Origin: Pardosa pseudoannulata
Lineage: Eukaryota; Arthropoda; Arachnida; Araneae; Lycosidae
Direction: 5' to 3'
Length of the DNA stretch: 64,000 nt
NCBI GenBank assembly: GCA_032207245.1
Contig: CM063505.1
Coordinates: 175,542,827-175,606,826 of the forward strand
In this document: one piece after another, positions 25,426 through 35,334 of the stretch
Layout: every line of letters starts with the position of its first letter
How positions within the stretch are numbered: position 1 is the stretch's first letter
The notes under the pieces: model-generated
Told to the model about the DNA's origin: nothing
What the model saw: only the letters and a program-made list of their open reading frames with translations
Database searches by the model: none
Translations under genes and position numbers: made by a program

Positions 25426-28400
25426 CTTAAACTTTATGTACTGAATAATAATAAAATATTACTTACTGACCACCAATATCTGTGCTCATGGTCCCCAAAA
25501 TTTCACAAGGAACTTCAAACTCTGCAAAAATAGTTGCATTATTTGAAGCATTGCCACCTCTTTGCCATTGATGTGATAGACATCTAAAAATTAAAAAAAA
25601 ACAGCTCATAAAGACACTATAATCTATAATTTTATTTTATTTCAAACACTACAAATCGCAATGAATTTCTTTATGACACAGGCTTGCTTGTGGAACCAAA
25701 AGAAAACCTTGAAAATTTTATGGATTTATATGTCAACAAGAATGCAAAAACAAGTATATGCAAATAATATTTTGAATCAAGGAGATAGGAGGAGGTTAAA
25801 TCCCTACTATAACACCAATATAATAAAAAATCTTTTAAATATGTTTTGAAGGACAAAATTTTACTTTAAAAAAATAAATAAATGTAGGTTTTCCCAAATC
25901 ACAAGAATTACTTCTTTAAATAAAGAAACACATTCATTTTTTTTTTTTTTACTTAATATGACAAGCATGATCTTTAAGCATTGCCTATAATTTCATACAT
26001 CTGCAATAGAAAAAATATCACTTTAAGAGTTTTAACCTTTAGCTGCTGTTACATGGTCTTGCACATGACTTTCATTACTAAATATTTTTACCTCAAAAAA
26101 TTGAAATGACCCTTGCCTTTTAAAGCCTTTTCAGTCTTATTAAGTTTTAGCTTGTTATTTTAAAATTTGTAATCTAGTAGCTCATGTCACAGCAGTTTGG
26201 AGAGTTATTACAGATACATAGACAATTTGCTGTATTCTTTTATTCACTTTCAAAGTTAACAGAAGGGAGTAAGTGGAAACAATTTGTAATTTCATTTCTT
26301 AGAAAATCCAGAGATGGTTATATGCAAGAGAATTACCAATCAAGCTTTCTTATGTATTACAATATATTTATCCTTTTTCTTAATTCAATAGTTTTAATTT
26401 CTGGATAGTATATAAATATTAGATATTGCATCAGAGTGCATTTTCTCTTTAAATCTCAAAATATTTGAAAATTAAAAATATATACAAATATTTGATCATG
26501 CAGTTTGGTTTGGTTTGAAGTTCTAGTGTCTACTTTTTTACTACACAAGAGTAATGAGGCTGGGACTTACTGCTTAAAGCCAATTCTGAACAGTTATCAA
26601 CATTCATGCCCCAGTGGTATTCGAACCCATGAACTTGAACACTGAAGATCAGCTTCCTAACCATTCGGCAAACATGGAGTTGGTATGTCATAATTTAGTT
26701 TCATAAGAAACATTTTTATAAATATTTTCAGAAAAACTTTTAGAACAGAAATAAAAAATTTCATGGTAGGGGAGACCGGAGTAAAATGGACCACGGGTAA
26801 AATGGATCATCCTCTATTATTTATTTTATTTATTATTTTTAATATTTAATATTTTGATACATAAATGACAGACTGCAGTCTTGAAAATGAATGTGTAATT
26901 GTGTGTTTAGCTGACAATTTAGCCATTTTATTCTAGAAAGTTGATTTGTGGTAGTCAGAAGTAAATATTTTCATCATAACATATCTTCTTCTCTTCATTT
27001 AAGAATTGTGATTTGGAGGATTTAACTTCTCACAATAAAGAGCTAAGATAATGTATTATTATATTTAATGTAGCTAAAACAATTTAATATAAGATTTTTT
27101 CTTTTTTTTTGGACACTTTTTGCCAGAATTACACATGGGGTAAAATGGACCATGGTCCATTTTCCAGGTTGTGTGTGTTTTTTTTTAATTTCTGTATCCC
27201 ATATGTTTTTCTAAGTTGATTTTATGTGTGATAATTTAAAAAAAACATGCAATCAGGATTGAAAGTAACAGATATATGGCCATTCAATGAAAACATCTTT
27301 GAGGATATCCAATATCTCTCATCATATGTGACTGATCAACCATCACCAGATTTTGAATTACCGAGTACAACTGATTGTCAAACAAGCGCAGGTGATCAAC
27401 AATCAAGCATAAGCATAGATGATCAGCAATCAAATACATCACAATCAGTACAAAGTGGAAATCATCAGTTGAAAATAATATCCCTTTTGAATTACGCCCC
27501 TTGGCAAAAGCTAGTATGCAAGACAACAAACAAACGAAAGAAGGTTGCATAAAAATTTTTAACTGATACACCAGTGAAAACGATGATTGAAAAAGATGTC
27601 AAAGAGAAGGAAGAGAAAAAATTAAAACAGAAAAATACTGCTTTAGTTACAGCTAGGGAGAATTTAGAAAAAATGTTAGTCTTAACTATGCAGAAAAATG
27701 ATAAATCTGTGCATTTTAAAGCAAATAAAAAAAATTTATGTGGATCAGAAAGTTCAAGTGATTCAGAAAATACGTCATATAATTTTGATAATGAATTAAA
27801 AGTTGGCTAGTATGTTTTGGTTAAATTTTTGACAAAAAAGATGGTGGTTCAATTTGTTGGTTTAATAACAGGAAAAAATGATGAAGATCACGTTCTTGTG
27901 AAATTTATAAGGCAAAAACGTAATCAAAATATGTTCATTTTCCCTGACAATGTTGATGAAGTGCTCGGAAATGTTCAAGATATTTTAATGAATCTTCCAG
28001 ACCCTATTGCTTCTCAAGAAAATAGACTTTCAGTAACACACAAATCTTTTGGTATATCATTCATTAACTTCAATATTCGATAATATTATGCTTTATATGC
28101 ACAGATTGAAGCTATAGAAAATAAATATAATACATTTTATGTTTTGTACTATTAAATAATGTAATACATTTAAGTTATCTTTAGAAATTTTTTTGTGGTC
28201 CATTTTACCTCGTGCCATGGACCATTTTATCCCGGGGTCGGGGTAAAATGGTCCACTTTGTCACTTGCCATTAAAAAAATTATAATAAAAAAAGTATTTA
28301 TAATAATTGATTTTGACTGAGTGTAATAGAAAGCCTGATATATAGGTAATATGCATATATATTTTCAGATTAAAAAAATCATTAGTTTGAGAGTAAATAC

Positions 28401-29237
28401 TCAAAATTCACAAAAGCGGACCATTTTACCCCAGTTTCCCCTATTGTAAAATTAAAAGGATTTTTTTTTTTCCAAATTAATTGCAACTGAATTCTAAACT
28501 TTTTATTCAGGAGTAAAGAAAAACTTTAGTGGAATTTCGGTTAAGATATTTATATCCAAGAAATTTTGTACAAAATATAATTAAAAACCTTGATGAACTT
28601 CAGTTATCAACCTTTTTTATAAACATTTTTGTAAGATTATTTTGTATTCATTCTAAAATAATATAGGCTTCCTTTTAACAAATATGTCAGATTAACTTGC
28701 AAATGTGGTGCATGTTGTATTTCATGTAATGAATAACACTGAAATTGAAGAACGTTCCAAATTCAATAAATATTCCAACTGAACTTTTAGCAGCAATAAT
28801 AGTTAGTGTTGTTCTATTAAGGGTGTAAACTCTGGAGATAAAGTTTAATCCAAATTAAAATTCTTAATTTCATGGGCATTAAAATGTACTTATTTTCTAT
28901 AATTTATGAATTATAATAGCTAATAACCTGACTGCATTGTAAGCTGTTTTTGGCAGATTTATAATTTACAAAGGCAATGATATCATATTACATATATTGC
29001 TACCACGGAAATGGTAAAATAATATTATCTATTACTTTATTTCAAAACAATCATAAACAAATTTTCAATGTTGAAATCTGTAAGAGGAGAATTAATTTTA
29101 TTCTTTCTTCAGTAATAACACTTTTAACTCATTTCCAACCTTTGATCGCTGTCTTCTTTAGGATAGGATTCACAGACCATCACGATGTCTAAGCAACATA
29201 ATCCTACACAAAGTACTTTTTTACTGTCCGTTTCCAT
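15940..29237 (-). CDS. KHK: Ketohexokinase (fructokinase), six-exon gene, full span
   Basis: Ketohexokinase phosphorylates fructose to fructose-1-phosphate with ATP in the cytosol and belongs to the PfkB/ribokinase family. I joined six minus-strand exons: 29237-29140, 25583-25467, 23314-23180, 21045-20973, 18779-18544 and 16204-15940. Every junction has GT/AG ends, phases agree throughout, and the total is 924 nt (307 aa), close to the 298 aa of the human enzyme. Visible landmarks are CVGLCCLD (Asp17), WQRGGNASN (residues 39-47; Asn44 and Asn47), GSRTIVHSN, EKPKTEL, GDVVFISKD, VLICAW and TLGAGDTF with catalytic Asp260. Human KHK has the matching residues at Asp15, Asn42, Asn45 and Asp258, so the offset is +2 at both ends. 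An in-frame TAA lies three codons upstream of the ATG, which fixes the start. No frameshift or stop interrupts it, so it looks functional. Introns range from about 2.1 to 3.6 kb and have accumulated transposons. Confidence 0.95.
17364..17624 (+). pseudogene. Non-LTR retrotransposon reverse transcriptase C-terminus
   Basis: The frame reads SWIRHILRMTTEGPTGIA, then DRKRKKG, one TGA, then LTWCQFIQERNAFGWSSWG and GWNEYWQPYG. This is the conserved end of LINE polymerase proteins (W.GH(V/I)LRM ... P.GKR.RGRP..TW ... E). A short GTGACAGTGATAATG tail follows, as at LINE 3' ends. The copy is 5'-truncated and lies in KHK intron 5, on the strand opposite to the gene. Confidence 0.8.
18544..18779 (-). 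CDS. KHK: KHK coding exon 5 (residues 142-220)
   Basis: A 236-nt exon with an open frame throughout. It reads RPHYEDIKTIIEHIRTW, then IRISIEIEKPKTELMEML, then LGDVVFISKDFAVACGYSD and VLCQELRPG. These match vertebrate KHK RVSVEVEKPREEL and YGDVVFVSKDVAKHLGF. The acceptor is TTGCTGTAG|TGC and the donor CCAGG|GTAAGT. The final two bases GG plus T from exon 6 give Gly220. Confidence 0.94.
20973..21045 (-). CDS. KHK: KHK coding exon 4 (residues 117-141)
   Basis: A short 73-nt exon reading NMPEITFEDFKVLNLQNYS then WIHFE. It is the counterpart of the vertebrate [24 protein letters not shown] segment. The acceptor is ATTTAG|A and the donor GAA|GTAAGA. It ends exactly on a codon, so exon 5 begins in phase 0. 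The conserved WIH motif makes the assignment secure despite the small size. Confidence 0.93.
21470..22239 (-). repeat. GC-rich insertion in KHK intron 3, possible solo LTR
   Basis: The block from about 21595 to 22239 is far richer in GC and CpG than the intron around it. On the minus strand it begins TGTTGTACATAGG. It contains a TATA box (TATAAAA, complement of 21886-21892) in CCAGGTATAAAAAGCC and carries on into TA-rich sequence ending near GGTGTCACA. A promoter-bearing block with TG...CA-like ends suggests an LTR. I could not find matching target duplications. A composite of two elements is possible. Confidence 0.35.
23180..23314 (-). CDS. KHK: KHK coding exon 3 (residues 72-117)
   Basis: Encodes FMKNDFELHNI, PTSVVWINSQNGSRTIVHSN and flanking residues, matching the beta-clasp/lid region of KHK (vertebrate INNSNGNRTIV or the alternative A-form equivalent). 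The acceptor is TTATAG|G and the donor AA|GTAAGT. The length is 135 nt with phase-2 introns on both sides, so skipping or swapping this exon would keep the frame. Vertebrate KHK uses mutually exclusive versions of the corresponding 135-nt exon (forms A and C). I searched introns 2 and 3 by eye for a second copy and did not see one. Confidence 0.93.
24124..24291 (-). repeat. tRNA-derived SINE, family A
   Basis: Minus-strand copy in KHK intron 2. The complement has GTGGGTTCAAATCC (B box), then AGCAGTAGGTCCCGGTCTCA and AAAACAGTAGACCGTAGTGC. It is the best-preserved copy in the window. Confidence 0.8.
25338..25422. repeat. AT dinucleotide microsatellite, KHK intron 2
   Basis: About 85 bp of (AT)n broken once by a shifted TATTATAT. 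It begins some 45 bp beyond the exon 2 donor. Confidence 0.95.
25467..25583 (-). CDS. KHK: KHK coding exon 2 (residues 33-71 plus 2 nt)
   Basis: Contains LSHQWQRGGNASNNAT, equivalent to the vertebrate LSQRWQRGGNASNSCT segment that binds the sugar hydroxyls through the two Asn residues of NASN. The acceptor is TTTTTAG|A and the donor is CA|GTAAGT. Both split codons (Arg33 and Gln72) are completed correctly by the neighbouring exons. The exon is 117 nt. A long AT dinucleotide tract sits about 45 bp beyond its donor, inside intron 2. Confidence 0.93.
26503..26676 (-). repeat. tRNA-derived SINE, family A
   Basis: Minus-strand copy in KHK intron 1, ending TTCAAACCAAACCAAACTG. B-box region ATGGGTTCGAATACC; body AAGCAGTAAGTCCCAGCCTC. 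It lies only 92 bp from the pogo-like element. Confidence 0.75.
26769..28441 (+). mobile_element. pogo-like (Tc1/mariner superfamily) transposon with TA target site
   Basis: A 1673-bp element in KHK intron 1, flanked by TA on both sides (26767-26768 and 28442-28443). Left end GGGGAGACCGGAGTAAAATG; right end, read inward, GGGGAAACTGGGGTAAAATG. The block GTAAAATGGACC and its complement recur at 26781, 26796, 27141, 28196, 28217 and 28246 as well as at both ends. The interior carries the C-terminal part of a pogo/jerky-type transposase. The catalytic domain is absent, so it could only move in trans. Confidence 0.8.
27247..28083 (+). pseudogene. C-terminal remnant of a pogo/jerky-type transposase
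   Basis: One reading frame runs from 27247 to 28083, broken by stops at 27550 and 27808. The start reads GLKVTDIWPFNENIFED, the post-catalytic (F/L)K.TGIWPFN motif of pogo-like DDE transposases. A linker rich in Gln, Ser and Lys follows, then YVLVKFLTKKMVVQFVG and MFIFPDNVDEV, a C-terminal block common in these proteins. The DNA-binding and DDE domains that should precede it are missing. Transposase origin is from motif recognition; the linker and tail are less certain. Confidence 0.7.
29140..29237 (-). CDS. KHK: KHK coding exon 1 (residues 1-32 plus 2 nt)
   Basis: Starts at the ATG (complement 29237-29235), preceded by an in-frame TAA nine bases upstream. It encodes the first beta strand of the PfkB fold: KVLCVGLCCLDIV, then ESYPKEDSD. 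This parallels the LCVGLVVLDVI and KYPKEDSEIR regions of vertebrate KHK. Asp17 is the expected sugar-binding aspartate. The donor is AG|GTTGGA, weaker than the other donors of the gene, and it leaves two bases that join an A from exon 2 to make Arg33. The exon is 98 nt. The 5' UTR and promoter must lie just above 29237; I see no clear TATA box there. Confidence 0.93.
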
Positions 29238-29936
29238 ATCTGTTTAGTTTTGAGAACCACTACTACATAAAGTTTCTCGTTTTAAAAACGTTACAATGCA
29301 GTAAGAATGTCATGTCACTTTTATTGATATGTTTTCGGCATGATTGTTGATAAACACTACATATAAGTGGAGAAACTAATAGTGTGTATAACAGAGATCA
29401 GAACTATCTCTTTTGGTTGAAAAAAGAAAGTTATCTTTGATTTGTGTGGAGTGGAGCGCTACGTTCTGCTATTTTGCTCAAAGTTATTTTCGGAAATTTC
29501 AGAAATCTGTTCTGCTCTTTAGAGGTTTTACTATTGTATAATCTACCAAAAGTTTAATTTTCCAATATTATTTTCTTGTTGTGCTAAATATCAGATTTTA
29601 AACTCTAGAGATAATCGCGAAAAGCTGGTCTCCTTTTGTTGATTTTGCAACTCCTGTTTTAATTTTATAATTTTGTCAGGTAATAAGAGTTACATTTTGT
29701 CTTTATTTTTAAAAAGTACAAGTTGGCTTTTCTATTGCGATGTTATAACTTTTAAATTTTCTAATTGAATCTCTTTTATCTAAGTTATTTGTTAATACAA
29801 TTTTATGTCATTAAATATAAAAACTGAAAATTGTATCAACTAGCATAATTTTAGTGATTATTTGAAATCATCTCTAAGGTATTTTATCCACTAAACTGGG
29901 ATTCTTCCTATCCTCCATCTGTTATTAATATTTCAT

Positions 29937-30161
29937 TACTGACCGTATAGAAGGAAGGGGATAGCGGGTTCAAACCCTTCCGACGGTCTAATAAACTGAA
30001 AACAGTCCATAAATTTTTAGTTATCAACACGAAAATTTCTCCTTGGAATTTGTATCACTTTTAAATAATAATATAATTCTCTATTGTATTATAATTTGAC
30101 AAAATGTGTGGCACAAAATTACACTCCCCTATACAAGAAAGAAGTCTGCGTACTCCTTACT
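29937..30161. mobile_element. hAT-like MITE, copy 2
   Basis: Shares TATAGAAGGAAG, GGTTCAAACCC, ATAAATTTTTAGTTAT, TATAATTTGACAAAATG and GAAAGAAGTCTGCGTAC with the copy at 14251-14518. Its ends are more decayed. It lies about 700 bp upstream of the KHK start codon and could affect the promoter region. Confidence 0.6.
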
Positions 30162-30200
30162 TCAGATGAACACCAAAATTTCAGAGACAAATGAAACCTC

Positions 30201-30370
30201 ATGGTCGGTATAGCGATTAGGGCATTCGCTTACGTCGCTGGAGAGTGTAAGTTCAAATATTGGGGGGGGGGGTTAGTTTATTTTGTTTTTATTATGGGGA
30301 GCAATGTTGACCACTTCCATAATAAAGAGATCACCGAATTCCAATATAGGCAACAGATTAAATAAAAAAG
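30201..30370 (+). repeat. tRNA-derived SINE, family B
   Basis: Head GTCGGTATAGCGATTAGGGC with B-box-like AAGTTCAAATATT. Body GGGGAGCAATGTTGACCAC and CATAATAAAGAGATCACC, shared with the copy at 43927. A G-run (30263-30272) interrupts it. Confidence 0.6.
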
Positions 30371-31149
30371 TAATACACGATTATGAGGAAAGAGTCGTGA
30401 AACTGCGATAATAGGTATATTATCTCTTAGAATATTTTTTTCAACTTTTTATACCCTTAAACAAACAAAAAAAAGAAAAAATATTTTTCGGATCGCTGTT
30501 AGCCAACTGTTGCGTCACGCTCAAACTCCATGAGAGGTAAGTTTCTCTGTTAGGGAATGGCAGTAGTAGTGAAAACCGAAAATGGTTGTTTTTGAATAAC
30601 GTATGAGAAGAAAATGCATTTTTGTTTTGCTTTGTGTAATACCGTTTTTTCTTAAAATATATGTGTTATTGTCATCATTTGCCGTTGTCATCTCTTAACA
30701 AGACTGCCCGCATCTATTTTTTCATAGTAAATACTAATAGAAACTACAGTTCATTCAAACTACATAGTAAAAAAATATTGGTGAAAATATAGGTATATTT
30801 ACCATACTTGTAAACATGCCTATTTTTTAGCTTGCCTGTGAGGCTTTTACCAACTTTATTTTTTGCCCCAAATTTGGCGACTTGGTAATCTTTTGGTGAC
30901 ATATTTGGCTTGATCAGATATGTCTTAAGCCTACAAAATCTGAAAATATCTCGAAAAGTCTGTAGGTATGTAAATAGTCTCAGTATCAGCCAAGGAGCCA
31001 ACAACATTCCATTCATACAACGTTCCATTCTGGTTCTTAACATTTTGTTAGCAGACTTCACAGCCGAAAGACGTGTTCTTTGATTCATCACACGGTAGTA
31101 AATTAGCACTCGCTGTATATTATTGTTTTTGTGTGAGCTGTGCATTAAA

Positions 31150-31326
31150 TTGTATCGGAGCGTACTGGATTATTCAACGCTATCTGTACTGAACTAGATT
31201 ATTTTGGACGGTTCTTTGTGGACTGAGCTGTGCTGAGTTGTGAACGTTTTGTTAATAAACCAGAGTTTCTAGTGTCGTTTTATCCAAAGTCCATTCAATC
31301 GCCAAATTCACGAGAGAAGTTCGCAA
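31150..31326 (+). repeat. Possible LTR-like fragment with AATAAA
   Basis: GC-balanced stretch with GTTAATAAACC (AATAAA at 31254-31259) and an end GAAGTTCGCAACA. Its layout resembles the R-U5 part of an LTR, but the left boundary cannot be set. It could equally be the 3' end of an unknown transcript. Confidence 0.25.
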
Positions 31327-32339
31327 CAATATACAAAAAGATATCTTATTCACTATCTTACTTTATAAGGGTTACAGGTTCGTTTCTGCATCAGAACTCC
31401 TTCGAATGTGATTTCAACTTAGAGGTGTGCTTAATTGAAAGAATTTTTGAATCGAGAGCATGTAAAATATTTTACTCAAGGTTAAGTTCAAGGTGTTGAG
31501 TTATACTAAGTTCCTGGCAATCTAAAATAAATCAACTTTACCTCTAAACGAGAAAAGAATGAAAACAAAAATTGTAACTCCAGTGCATAATTTTGCCAAA
31601 CTACAAAATTTTAAGCACTCGTATTACGTGTCAATCAAAGCCAATAAATAGTGCGAGGCATAATTTCGTTATCACATCACAGCTTTAAATAACAACATGT
31701 TGTCTAAATTTAAAAAAAATAAACTAGGCTGAAAAATTTTTTATTACTAGCCATATTACGCTTAGATTTCGTTATAGGTAATTAAGATTCCCAAATGTGA
31801 CGGTTATATTTAATCTCAAAATTCAAATTAATATTATAGATTTTATTAAGCTAACAATATAAGCAATTTCAAAACTAAATTAAGTCATGAAATGAAAAAA
31901 AAACGATAAAAAAATGACAAAAATGAATTCAAAATGAAAGAAATATGCCAAATTAAATTGATAAAATGAAATAAATCAAGTAAATATCGCCAAAAAAATT
32001 GAACCATCCTGAAAGCATATTTTAAAAGCTATCAAACTAAATTACTTTAAAGTGTTTTAAAAAAGTTTACCATGTTATTTAAAAAAAGAGGGGGGATTTC
32101 AAATTGGAACAATTTACAAAATGGAGAAATATAAGGGTTAAAAAGCGACTAGACTAAGAAGATTTTTCAAAATCGTTCCAATTCTTACTAACACATAGGA
32201 AACATTCGCATATAAATGTTTAGGATTGGAGCATTAGAGAAGCAGAGAATGAGAGAGATGCTACACGGAATATAAAATATTAGCACTGTGACGTCGCTAT
32301 TGGCTTCACAAAGGGTTTTTTACACTACATCAAAAAGGG

Positions 32340-32603
32340 TTGTCGTTTCTACCACGCCTTGAGATGTTCGAGGTGAATCGGACGAACAACGAAATGTCAC
32401 AATGGGACAACGAAATGTCAGACAGCGAGGCGTCACCGAAGCAGCCAATCAGAGTCTACCAGGATAGCGACGCGGAAAGAAAAAGGCAACGGGAAGAGGC
32501 GGAAGGTGATGTCAGGAGGCGCGAGTTTTTAGCCAGGAGATTCCACAGGACGAAAACGGACAGAGTTTCAATTTGCGGCGGTTTTTTAGAGTTTTTTTTC
32601 TAG
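32340..32603 (+). CDS. Unrecognised charged open frame
   Basis: 87 codons with balanced base composition, unlike the AT-rich surroundings. It reads NNEMSQWDNEMSDSEASPKQ, then VYQDSDAERKRQREEAEGD, an acidic then strongly basic/acidic helix-prone segment. It ends in a run of Phe from poly-T, so the true end is probably earlier. It may be the tail of a retroelement polyprotein running into an LTR, or a short exon. I do not recognise the family. Confidence 0.25.
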   Translation: MSFLPRLEMFEVNRTNNEMSQWDNEMSDSEASPKQPIRVYQDSDAERKRQREEAEGDVRRREFLARRFHRTKTDRVSICGGFLEFFF

Positions 32604-32816
32604 ATTTTTGTAGGACTCAAGGAGGCCAAGTTGTACTCCTGTACAACGGTATCTGCCGGCACCTGTCCGCAGAATGTTTTTTAGGTTCGCCTTGAACCTG
32701 AGACTTTTAGGTCCGCACCAGCCCGCCTGAGCTCTGATTTCCATTTGGAAAATTTGTACATATTCCATTTTAATCAAGAATAAACGTTGTTATTGTTTCT
32801 AAGCTATTGTTTCTCA
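32507..32816 (+). repeat. Possible LTR (3' end of an LTR retrotransposon)
   Basis: A purine-rich tract (GGGAAGAGGCGGAAGG, 32491-32506) directly precedes TGATGTCAGG. The block ends TTTCTCA at 32816 and holds AATAAA at 32779-32784. Upstream, 32340-32506 is an open, charged coding stretch (DSDAERKRQREEAEGD) that could be the end of a polyprotein or an unrelated exon. No second LTR and no target duplication are visible, so this is inference from layout only. Confidence 0.35.
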
Positions 32817-34634
32817 GCGCCCGTGGAAAAAAACTGGTCTGCGCCCCTTTCATCGAATATAGTGAGAAAATATATTAACAGGATTTTTTCTATCATATAT
32901 TCAGAATGAATTCTCAAAATATTTTGTTAATTCTTAAAATGTACCTAGTACATTAATTTTTAGTTTTTTCTTCTATTCTTACCGTATTGATACTTAAAAA
33001 TATTTTCGAACAATTTGGGGGTATTATTTTGTTGATAAACTGAATAGTTTTTTTTATTGAAGGGAATATTTTTAATTTAGTCGTTGAATTTTCATAAAAA
33101 TTTGGAGAATTTCTAAATTTAAACTTAGTTTTAATAACTTTAATAAATTCAAAATTTAAAACGAATACTTGGATTTATATTAAAGCATACCAGGAGTGTT
33201 TGGTAGACATTTTATAAGAATCTATAACAGGTTTAGTCTGTGGAAGCATTTTTAAAAAATATGAAAATTCATAAAATATAATTTTTTAACACATTGGATT
33301 TTATATTAAAAAATTATTTTTTAACTTTTCCTTATTTCTACTCGAGGCGAATCGTCCTCTTTCGGAGCTTATTTTCCTCAAGGTGCGGCGCATCTAAGAT
33401 TGATGCGCCCGTAGCAAATGCTACCTTTGTCACGCCCTAATTACGACTCTGGATTCAAGTAGCCATAATGTAGGAAAAACCTGCTAAATATCACTTTCAA
33501 ATAAAATAAATAAATAATTAAAATTAAAAAAAAAGGACTTCGAAAAATTTTGTAGGGATCACGAAGAACACCTGTAATAAGTCCCTGCATGTAGCTCTCA
33601 CTCTTACACATAATCGTGTTTACAGATACACACACGCACACACTCCTCGGTATTCATACAGCAGATAGTAGACAGAATAACTGCGGTAAAAATAAATAAA
33701 ATTTTATAAATTTCATCCAGTTTCAACATTTGGGGATGATCACCAAGGACTTAAATAACTGAACATGCATTTTGAGAGTTGATTTCATGTAGTTAAAATT
33801 AGAATATGCTTTTGTCCGATTAAGATGTTTTTGCCTGTAAGGAATCTGTACTTTAAAGGCAAAATTAATTGACATCGTATAGCGCGATATATCGGGTTGA
33901 TGTTATATGACCCAGTATGGAAGAAAAAAAAAAACAAGAATCAATCATATAGAGGCACGTGAAAATCCTTAGTGAAAAAAATTTTGAAACAGCTAACAGG
34001 AAAAAAAAATTCTTTGAGATAGGCCCAGACGTTAAATTTCAACTTTTAAACATGTATAATTCGCGGCTTATCTAGATAAAATTACTTAAATTTGTACACA
34101 CTTTTTCGAAATATTTAAGTATTTTTTTTTAAATAAAATTTCTAACTTCTTATTTGCCTTTCAAGTACTCTATTTTTTATTTCTCGCTATTCTAACAACA
34201 TAATTGAAACATTGAAATAAGAAAAAGAAAAGGAAAAAACTGCGATTTCTTTCTATAGAACAGGTTCAGCTGTCTTGCTCCGACACACTCTTTCATCCTC
34301 CGACATTTCTTGATGCATATATTCATGGAAAGGTTGAAATTTGACGAAATTTACGCTATTCATGTCTTTTCAAATGATTTATTATGTCTGTAATGAGATA
34401 TTAGCTCTTCCATAAAACATTTCCCAGGTATCAGATTGTGGTTAACCAACACCTTCGCATGTTGAATGGGATTCTAATGTGTATGCATATGCTTCCTTTT
34501 GATATGAGAATAAAATAGAATTTCTGAATTCTTGAATTATCAATAACTTTAGTATGGAGTGCATTATTCGAAACTGATATTCTTCGCCGTATAACGCAGT
34601 TTTTTTTTAACGGGACTGGAGAAATCAATATACG
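32817..34634. other. Repeat-derived intergenic sequence
   Basis: Ends of a possible old hAT-like element are visible: CAGCGCCCGTGG at 32816 and, near 33380-33447, GATGCGCCCGTAGCAAATGC then ACCTTTGTCACGCCCTAATT. The latter resembles the right end of the hAT element at 41690-42730 (GTCAAATGCCTCCTTTGCCC). No gene is seen. Confidence 0.35.
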
Positions 34635-34690
34635 TAGGCTGTCCAATAAGTAATGAAATTGAGAAGCCATTCATAGCAATAATCATTTCT
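34635..34690. repeat. Solo mariner-like terminus
   Basis: TAGGCTGTCCAATAAGTAAT followed by sequence that roughly parallels the left end of the mariner element at 11054 (CAATA.T.ATTTCT). No matching right end is recognisable before the piggyBac element that begins 36 bp later. Confidence 0.45.
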
Positions 34691-34725
34691 GTGGACTAAG
34701 AAACAAATCTTGGTTAAGAAATTAA

Positions 34726-35334
34726 CCCCTTCCAGGTTTATTTTATTTCGGGATTATGGGTCAAAAATGTCATTTTTTATGCTTATTTTTAAACATACAT
34801 AGTTTTTTAAACATAATAGTATCATTCGCATAAAAAATTTCCTAAAAATTAATGTAAAAGAATCAATTTAAATAAATAAGTAATTTACATGTATAGTTGG
34901 CTTTCTGTACGGCACAAATCATTAGACTTTGGAATCAATTGACATTAACTATAAATATAAAGCTTAGAATACCTAGCTTTTATCTTGAATTAAATTTTAT
35001 TTATATCCTATGCATTTAAATAAATGATTATGAAATTATTAATCAAAATTTGGTCGTGTATGATACAATCGAAAACACTGTACTGTACAGAGTCCAACAT
35101 CGCAATCTGGACAGTAAAACCTTGTTTCTCTCCTTACTTTCTTCAATCTACTGTCTATTTTTGAGCAGCAAATAAATCTAGTAGCCAGAAAAGTAAACGA
35201 AAGTATTCGAAACCATAAAAAGCACATGTGAAATAATTCGGGAAAGACTGATTGCAACAGTATAAAATTTCACAGTGCCCGAGTTGATGAGTCAGGATGG
35301 TACATTTCGCCTGCCCGAAAAAACCGGGAAAGGG
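34726..35334 (-). mobile_element. piggyBac element, internally deleted
   Basis: Flanked by TTAA at 34722-34725 and 35335-35338. Ends are CCCCTTCCAGG on the left and CCCTTTCCCGG inward from the right; both sides then reach a TTTCGGG or TTTTCGGG block. The 609-bp interior keeps only the end of a piggyBac transposase on the minus strand. Confidence 0.8.
35039..35257 (-). pseudogene. piggyBac transposase C-terminal cysteine-rich domain
   Basis: The 3' portion reads RRETRFYCPDCDVGLC and then FRLYHTRPNFD before a stop. This is the zinc-binding CRD that ends piggyBac transposases (pattern R.ETR(Y/F)YC..CDVGLC...C(F)..YH). The upstream part of the frame (FPELFHMCFLWFRIL) does not resemble the DDE core, so the frame is entered from noncoding or deleted sequence. 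Cysteines expected before RRETR appear partly lost. Confidence 0.8.

Noticed and set aside
30744..31145. 133-codon minus-strand frame as a gene
   Set aside because: No recognisable domain, and the flank looks retroelement-derived; not enough to support a gene call.
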